Shown here: piece by piece, positions 4,679 through 8,591 of the stretch
Layout: every line of letters begins with the position of its first letter
How positions within the stretch are numbered: the first letter of the stretch is position 1
NCBI GenBank assembly: GCA_041745395.1
Contig: JBGTIZ010000302.1
Coordinates: 1-8,591, forward strand
Direction of reading: 5' to 3'
DNA from: Hadersleviella sp041745395
GTDB lineage: Bacteria; Chloroflexota; Anaerolineae; Promineifilales; Promineifilaceae
DNA length: 8,591 nt
The notes under the pieces: generated by a model
Told to the model about the DNA's origin: nothing
What the model saw: only the letters and a program-made list of their open reading frames with translations
Databases searched by the model: none
Program-made: the position numbers and the translations under genes

Positions 4679-7275
4679 TTGCCATTCCCCGTGGGTTGCC
4701 AGCGATAAATCGTCACGCTGTTATTTTGGAAAGCGATTTCCAAATTATTGCTGAACTTTTGGAGCGAATTGGCGTTGTGATTCCCCTTTTCAAGTGAGCC
4801 GATAAAAATATACTCAACGCCGTATTCATTCAGCAATTGCACCGTGCGATTCCAATCAGGTGAGTCAAACATTTCGCGCACGATGTTATCCCGCCGCCTG
4901 TGTTCGTCGGTGCTGTCGCCCCGCCATTGATTTTGATGATTGAGCCAGCCCAGCACCGTGGGCAAGCCCGTATTGGCCGAAACGCGGCTAAAGTCGGAGT
5001 AGGCGTTGCCCGTGGTTTCGAGAATGACGGGCGCACCCGTTACGCTTTCGCGTAGCCACATGATTGCTTCGTATTCGTCGGGGTTGCGCTGGCGCAAAAA
5101 GTCGAGGCCATTCAAGGTGGCGGGACGTTCTAGGCTCGCGCCGCGATATTCGACGGCGCGGGATTGTGCCCCGCGCAGGGGGAAGGTGAGAGCCACGAGT
5201 AAGAGGACGGCATACACGGCCGTGACCCCGATCCCCAAGCCCCGCTTTTGCCGCAACAAATAGCCCAGCGCATACAGCGCGGCTGTGCCAAATAAAAGCC
5301 ATGTTTGATAATAAAATTTGAAAATCGTATTGAGCCGCTGGCCGAAAATATCCCGCAAATAGACGTATTCGGGGCCAATAGAGAGGAGGAGGCCAGTTAG
5401 CATGAGGAGCAGGGCAAAGGGCACGGCCGTGGTCACGAACGCGGGTGCATTGCGCTGGAAAAAGCCCGCGTGCCAGCTATACACAATCAGCCCCAGCAGA
5501 GTCGCTAAAAAGAGGGTCAGCCCGATATATTGCACGCGGGCGGCCAAAATGGTGGGAGCCAGTGCAGACACGGCCGTGAATGCCCAGCCCAAACTCGCCC
5601 CCCCATCATGAGGGGTCAGGACAATGCCCAACTCATTCGCCAAATTCAAAGTCGCGCCCCGCCCTGTGGGATTGCTGGCAATGAGCACGCTCATCAAAAA
5701 GAGCAACAGGAGCAAGCCCAGCGGCAACCCCAGCCCCACCGCCAGCGCGGGACGCCAACTGCGCCCCCCACGGCCGCGCAACTGCCACGCCAAAACGCCG
5801 ACCAGCACGGTCAACGGTAGAAGGGGCATCCCAAAAATGACCAGATATTGCACCAGTCGCGTCGGTTGCATCAGCATGGGCAAAATATAGGGTGCGCCCG
5901 CCTGCGAGCTAAAGCCAAGATAGAAAGGCCAATATAAAAAGTAGGCGGGGATGAGCAGGGCGAAGGCGAGAACCGCGCTTTCGCCGAAGAGGTTGCTATC
6001 GAATTGGCCGCGCCGTCGCCAGCGGCCAAGGGCAAACGCGCCCACGACCACAAAGAGGTGGATGGGCACGTCCCATGTGTTTAGAAAGGAAAGACCACCG
6101 AGAACAACGGCCGTGGCCAGCCACCTGCCCCAACCCACATGGGCAAAAATACCTCTCGCCCACGCCGCCCAATCTTCTGCTTCTTCCTCCTCTTCGCGCT
6201 TGGCCTGCACCTCGCTCAGATACCAAGTGAAGGCCAAGGCGAGGCTCAAAAAGGCGAAGGGCAAAGCCAGCACATGGGGGTGCATATCCCCCAGCACAAA
6301 GCTAAAGCCAGGAAACTCAGCAATCGGTTCGAGACCATCCTCGGCGCGGCCGGATAAATGGTACTCGCGGATGACTCTGCTAGAACGCCACCACCACCAG
6401 TTGCTGGCGGGGTTGCCGTCGGGCGTTTGGTAACGAGGTGTCTCTCGGGGTGGGTTGCTAATATCCCGAATGTCGAGCCATTCCCAAAACACGGCCGTGC
6501 CCACGTTATTGCCATGCAACGTCTCGAGGAGCATTTGCCCGTTGCCCGCGATGGGTAAGGCCAGAAAGGCGACCAAGCCTAGTCCCAAGGCGAGTTTGGA
6601 AAGCTGGCCGCTTTCCTGGTCGCTCTCTGGGTCTGTCTTTTGGTCGGCGGCGATGAGGTTGTAGACGAGGCCGAATGCACCCAAGCCGCTCCCCGCTACC
6701 AGCCAGGCCATGCCCAGATTAAAGGCGATCATCTCGGGCACGGCCGCGAGGCGAGCCACAACGGACATCATGACGTAGCCGAAATAGTAGTAGCTGATGG
6801 CAAAACCAGAGAGCCACGGGTCGAGCGGGGGATAGTTGGGACTGCGCGAAGCGGCGTTAAGAAAGGCGAACTCCATTGGCTTTTCGGTGGCGGTGATGCC
6901 GGGATTATTGGCGCGCACCCATACCCAGAGGATGAACAGCAGGGTGAAGGCAACTTCGGCGGTGAGGATGTAAGTGCGATTTTCGCGTAGCCAATTCCAG
7001 AGACCGCCGTCGCTGGTGCGATGTACCACGGCCGTGATAACCACCAGCCCCACCACACCCAGCAGGATGCTCCCCGTGCTGTTGTCCACGAAGCCTAAAC
7101 TAGCCATCAGCCAAAAGATGTAGCTGGCGATGAGCAAACCGAGCATTTTGCTAAAGGCGTAGCCTCGGTCGGGCAGTTTTTGGAAGAGAGTGTAGGCAAG
7201 GGGCACGGCCGTGAAGCCGAGTAGCATGAGGATGGTCCACCAGCGAAAGGCGGCAAAAAGGTCGGAGGTTGGCAT
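4675..7275 (-). CDS. DUF2298 (Chlor_Arch_YYY) polytopic membrane protein, possible GT-C-type glycosyltransferase
   Basis: This 866-aa protein has many hydrophobic segments from about residue 12 to 703, then a soluble C-terminal part (about 704-866). Family signatures are TEKPMEFAFLNA (about 130-141), LDPWLSGFAISYYYFGYV with YYY at 162-164, EFPGF (320-324), GDMHPHVLALPF (329-340), LNTWDVP (398-404) and RDIFGQRLNTIFKFYY (about 641-656). Large membrane proteins with acidic loop residues and this topology resemble lipid-linked-sugar (GT-C) transferases, so I infer glycosylation of envelope material. The reaction is not established. A Glu-rich loop lies at 361-367. The open frame extends 25 codons upstream to 7350, but the promoter at 7319-7350 lies inside that extension, so I start at the ATG at 7275. 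Eight of its coding palindromes or near-palindromes give Thr-Ala-Val or Thr-Ala. Confidence 0.88.
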   Translation of the reverse strand: MPTSDLFAAFRWWTILMLLGFTAVPLAYTLFQKLPDRGYAFSKMLGLLIASYIFWLMASLGFVDNSTGSILLGVVGLVVITAVVHRTSDGGLWNWLRENRTYILTAEVAFTLLFILWVWVRANNPGITATEKPMEFAFLNAASRSPNYPPLDPWLSGFAISYYYFGYVMMSVVARLAAVPEMIAFNLGMAWLVAGSGLGAFGLVYNLIAADQKTDPESDQESGQLSKLALGLGLVAFLALPIAGNGQMLLETLHGNNVGTAVFWEWLDIRDISNPPRETPRYQTPDGNPASNWWWWRSSRVIREYHLSGRAEDGLEPIAEFPGFSFVLGDMHPHVLALPFAFLSLALAFTWYLSEVQAKREEEEEAEDWAAWARGIFAHVGWGRWLATAVVLGGLSFLNTWDVPIHLFVVVGAFALGRWRRRGQFDSNLFGESAVLAFALLIPAYFLYWPFYLGFSSQAGAPYILPMLMQPTRLVQYLVIFGMPLLPLTVLVGVLAWQLRGRGGRSWRPALAVGLGLPLGLLLLLFLMSVLIASNPTGRGATLNLANELGIVLTPHDGGASLGWAFTAVSALAPTILAARVQYIGLTLFLATLLGLIVYSWHAGFFQRNAPAFVTTAVPFALLLMLTGLLLSIGPEYVYLRDIFGQRLNTIFKFYYQTWLLFGTAALYALGYLLRQKRGLGIGVTAVYAVLLLVALTFPLRGAQSRAVEYRGASLERPATLNGLDFLRQRNPDEYEAIMWLRESVTGAPVILETTGNAYSDFSRVSANTGLPTVLGWLNHQNQWRGDSTDEHRRRDNIVREMFDSPDWNRTVQLLNEYGVEYIFIGSLEKGNHNANSLQKFSNNLEIAFQNNSVTIYRWQPTGNGN

Positions 7276-7318
7276 AGGGTTTTGTTGGGTGTTCTGTAGG
7301 GTTACTGTTGCGGCGGGT

Positions 7319-7350
7319 ATTATAGCATACCGTTCGGCACAGATGGTCAA
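7319..7350 (-). promoter_or_regulatory. Sigma70-type promoter with extended -10 for the DUF2298 gene
   Basis: On the minus strand a perfect TATAAT (7324 down to 7319) is preceded by TGC, giving the extended -10 TGnTATAAT. TTGACC (7350-7345) is a good -35, but the 20-bp spacer is long; an extended -10 can compensate. Predicted transcription starts near 7312, leaving about 37 nt of leader before the ATG at 7275. No clear Shine-Dalgarno is seen in that leader. Confidence 0.65.
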
Positions 7351-7357
7351 CTTCTCA

Positions 7358-7382
7358 GGCAGGTCGAAGCTCCTGACCTGCC
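7358..7382. repeat. 8-bp inverted repeat upstream of the DUF2298 promoter
   Basis: GGCAGGTC (7358-7365) and GACCTGCC (7375-7382) are separated by 9 bp and start 8 bp upstream of the -35. It could be an operator for the DUF2298 gene or one more intergenic palindrome. It adjoins the larger nested palindrome that begins at 7382. Confidence 0.45.
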
Positions 7383-7465
7383 CCGCCTAACCTTCCGCGC
7401 TAACCTTCCCCGGCACTTTTGGAAGTGCTGGGGAAATGGAATGAGATAGGTTGGAGCGAGGCGGG
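7382..7465. repeat. Nested palindromic intergenic element
   Basis: Three concentric stems can be read. The outer is CCCGCCT (7382-7388) with AGGCGGG (7459-7465). The middle is CGCTAACCT (7398-7406) with AGGTT-GG-AGCG (7448-7458). The inner hairpin starts at TTCCCC (7406) and ends at GGGGAA (7435), with 12 Watson-Crick pairs, one G-U and a TTGG loop. TAACCTTCC is repeated 13 bp apart on the left arm (7388, 7401), which looks like a small duplication. There is no U-tract on either side, so it is not a classical terminator. The element separates the minus-strand DUF2298 promoter from the plus-strand DUF4160/DUF2442 pair. Confidence 0.55.
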
Positions 7466-7516
7466 ATTGTAGGCTAAACTTACGCTGTTGAATGCACCGA
7501 TGAAGGAGACACATTT

Positions 7517-7783
7517 ATGCCTACGATTTCAATGTTTTACGGCATCATTATTCGGATGTACTACGCTCCCAGTGAACATCCGCCCCCACACTTTCATGTG
7601 TATTATGCGGAGCACAAAGCTACCGTTGATATTCACACCTGTGAGATAATGCAAGGTGACTTGCCGCGTAAGCAGAGACGATTTGTTTTGGCGTGGGCAG
7701 AACTGCATCAAGAGGAATTGTTGGCAAATTGGGAACTGGTCATGAATGGTGAAACACCGTTCAAGATTCAGCCCCTACATTAG
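7517..7783 (+). CDS. DUF4160 family small protein
   Basis: This 88-aa protein has the whole DUF4160 pattern: an N-terminal MPTI, the EHPPPHFHVYY core (about residues 20-30), ATVDIHTCEIMQGDLPRKQRR (about 35-55), AWAELHQEELLANWE (59-73) and a C-terminal PFKIQPL. Length is normal for the family. The protein's biochemistry is not established. DUF4160 genes are very often followed by DUF2442 genes, as here, and the pair has been proposed to be a toxin-antitoxin-like unit. AAGGAG lies 8 nt before the ATG. The histidine-rich PPHFH motif suggests metal or nucleic-acid contact, but that is a guess. Confidence 0.92.
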   Translation: MPTISMFYGIIIRMYYAPSEHPPPHFHVYYAEHKATVDIHTCEIMQGDLPRKQRRFVLAWAELHQEELLANWELVMNGETPFKIQPLH

Positions 7784-7798
7784 GAGGAAGGTGAACCA

Positions 7799-8053
7799 AT
7801 GTACCCATCAGTCATAAAAGTGAGTGCCTGCGAGGATTACACCTTGCTGGTGGGGTTTGATAATGGAGAGCAGGGCAGGTTAGACATGAAGCCTTTTCTC
7901 GATTTTGGCGTCTTTAGCCAACTGCAAGACCCGGCTTTTTTCCAGCAGGTGCGCGTCTCGTTTGATACGGTTGCTTGGGGGGATGGGCTGGATCTTGACC
8001 CTGAATTTGTGTATGACAAGTGCCAAATGTTGGAGAGCCACGCTGTGGTCTAA
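7799..8053 (+). CDS. DUF2442 family small protein
   Basis: This 84-aa protein has the family pattern: a strand-rich N-terminal half (YTLLVGFDNGEQGRLDMKP, about residues 14-32), FGVFSQLQDPAFFQQVRV (about 36-53) and WGDGLDLDPEFVYDK (about 60-74). It starts 15 nt after the DUF4160 stop, with AGGAGG and AAGGTG in the gap, so the two are almost certainly one operon. Members of this family are often found fused to or next to helix-turn-helix DNA-binding domains or DUF4160. Here no helix-turn-helix is attached. A function as antitoxin or regulator of the DUF4160 protein is inferred from pairing only. Confidence 0.92.
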   Translation: MYPSVIKVSACEDYTLLVGFDNGEQGRLDMKPFLDFGVFSQLQDPAFFQQVRVSFDTVAWGDGLDLDPEFVYDKCQMLESHAVV

Positions 8054-8061
8054 TTCTTTTG

Positions 8062-8103
8062 AATTGTAAATGGTGAATGGTGAATTGCTAATGGTGAATG
8101 ATG
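8062..8103 (+). repeat. Heptamer tandem repeat, block D
   Basis: Six 7-bp units lie in exact register. AATGGTG occurs three times, with AATTGTA, AATTGCT and AATGATG as variants. The block begins 8 bp after the DUF2442 stop codon. The consensus AATKGTG differs from blocks A-C, but the period is the same. Confidence 0.7.
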
Positions 8104-8211
8104 GATCTCGTTTACGATTCGTCATTTGCAAGAGCTATGGGCAGTTGGTGGGGATGGGTTTATACTGGGAGGGTCGTTTCGCTTTATTTTTGCTGGCTGT
8201 TTGTTTGTCGT

Positions 8212-8218
8212 GAGGAGG
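8212..8218 (+). promoter_or_regulatory. Ribosome binding site of the kinase gene
   Basis: GAGGAGG lies 5 nt before the ATG at 8224. The same frame is open back to ATG codons at 8098 and 8101, which would add about 41 residues. The strong ribosome site and the Cys motif directly after the ATG favour 8224. Confidence 0.75.
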
Positions 8219-8223
8219 TTGGG

Positions 8224-8591
8224 ATGAAGCAGGTTTGTTTGTTGTGTGAGCGCACGGAAGCCGTGGCTAATTTGTGGTGTCAGGAGGAGTATTGCCCGGC
8301 GGAGATGTCGCCTTATGTGCTGGATTATGCGGAGTGGCTGGGGGATATTGAGATTGTGCGGGCGGTGGTGGTGTTGCGCACGGCCGTGTTATATGAAGCA
8401 ACCCATCTCAAACAAACGGTTTACCTGAAAGTAGCCCACGCTGGCGACGAAAACAAAGAGCGACTCAAGCGAGAAGCCCGCTTTTTACAAACGCTACAAG
8501 TACAAGCGGGCAAAAAAGAAGTGCCCCAAAACCTGCCCAAATTATTGCCGCCCTACGCCCAGACGGACATTGAGCATGACCCTTACGGCCG
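8224..8591 (+). CDS. Serine/threonine protein kinase with N-terminal Cys4 motif, cut by window edge
   Basis: 122 codons are visible before the right edge. The first 24 residues hold Cys5-x2-Cys8 and Cys19-x4-Cys24, a likely zinc-binding knuckle. A linker follows, then the start of a protein kinase fold: hydrophobic strands VVVLRTAVLYEATH, the VYLKVAH strand whose Lys69 fits the ATP-binding lysine, and RLKREARFL whose Glu84 fits its salt-bridge partner in helix C. The usual Gly-rich loop is not obvious; the segment before the lysine (RTAVLYEATHLKQ) lacks G-x-G. The rest of the domain lies outside the window. Plus-strand composition changes sharply at the palindrome 8379-8388, from very G-rich to A/C-rich. 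Kinase identity is likely but rests on a short N-terminal part. Confidence 0.7.
   Translation, partial: MKQVCLLCERTEAVANLWCQEEYCPAEMSPYVLDYAEWLGDIEIVRAVVVLRTAVLYEATHLKQTVYLKVAHAGDENKERLKREARFLQTLQVQAGKKEVPQNLPKLLPPYAQTDIEHDPYG

Larger units (their letters stand above)
834..8388. repeat. 13 dispersed copies of the palindrome CACGGCCGTG
   Basis: Exact copies start at 834, 1353, 2151, 3128, 4588, 4639, 5215, 5422, 5569, 6490, 7027, 7204 and 8379. One-mismatch copies start at 5769, 6106 and 6739. The window ends within TACGGCCG, possibly another near-copy. The only copy outside a gene is 1353. A given 10-mer is expected about 0.01-0.02 times in a sequence of this length and composition, so the excess is enormous. 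It behaves like HIP1 of cyanobacteria (also a frequent, mainly coding palindrome), but the sequence is different. Confidence 0.95.

Noticed and set aside
7276..7350. 25-codon upstream extension of the DUF2298 protein
   Set aside because: It contains the extended -10 promoter, so it is probably not fully transcribed. The sequence is not membrane-like and does not resemble the family.
7406..7435. Strong hairpin as an intrinsic terminator
   Set aside because: No run of T follows on either strand, and no gene ends just before it.
7880..8131. 83-aa minus-strand frame with FTISNSPFTIYNS
   Set aside because: It reads through heptamer block D and the antisense of the DUF2442 gene; this is a repeat translation.
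8101..8223. 41-residue N-terminal extension of the kinase
   Set aside because: It is in frame, but GAGGAGG lies 5 nt before the ATG at 8224 and the Cys motif follows at once. The extension begins inside the heptamer repeat.

Overview
The window most likely comes from a member of the Chloroflexota (Anaerolineae/Caldilineae-like), at moderate GC. The main evidence is the large polytopic membrane protein on the minus strand (4675-7275). It carries the YYY motif of the DUF2298/Chlor_Arch_YYY family, which is largely confined to Chloroflexota and archaea. The remaining genes fit an accessory or housekeeping mosaic: a DeaD-type RNA helicase, a PspC-domain mini-protein, a YdcF/SanA-type protein, a Ser/Thr kinase, and two small two-gene modules of toxin-antitoxin type.

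Layout. Positions 1-969 (minus) hold two abutting genes, a six-helix membrane protein of unknown function followed immediately by the start of a YdcF/SanA (DUF218) protein that runs off the left edge. Position 1107-1295 (minus) is a 62-aa PspC protein. Position 1539-3251 (minus) is a 570-aa DEAD-box helicase with a C-terminal DbpA-type RNA-binding domain. It is preceded by a 645-bp gene-free region with a candidate structured leader and several dyads. Positions 3897-4678 (plus) are a putative antitoxin and a PIN-domain (VapC-like) toxin, coupled stop-to-start. The toxin ends in a 4-bp tail-to-tail overlap with the 866-aa DUF2298 protein (4675-7275, minus), which has a good extended -10 promoter. 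Positions 7517-8053 (plus) are a DUF4160/DUF2442 pair, and 8224-end (plus) is the start of a protein kinase with an N-terminal Cys4 motif.

The most striking signal is not a gene. The 10-bp perfect palindrome CACGGCCGTG occurs 13 times in 8.6 kb, where well under one copy is expected. It lies in seven different genes and one intergenic gap. It resembles the HIP1 phenomenon of cyanobacteria but has a different sequence. Hand counts show that the strand composition tends to flip at it: G-rich on the 5' side and C-rich on the 3' side at 10 of 12 loci. Ten of the 12 coding copies are read in the frame Thr-Ala-Val.

A second layer of non-coding structure lies in the gaps: four degenerate heptamer (7-bp period) repeat blocks, one 96-bp palindromic element flanked by near-direct repeats, and one compound nested palindrome upstream of the divergent promoter region at 7.35-7.47 kb. 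No tRNA, rRNA, CRISPR array, IS transposase or integrase is visible.
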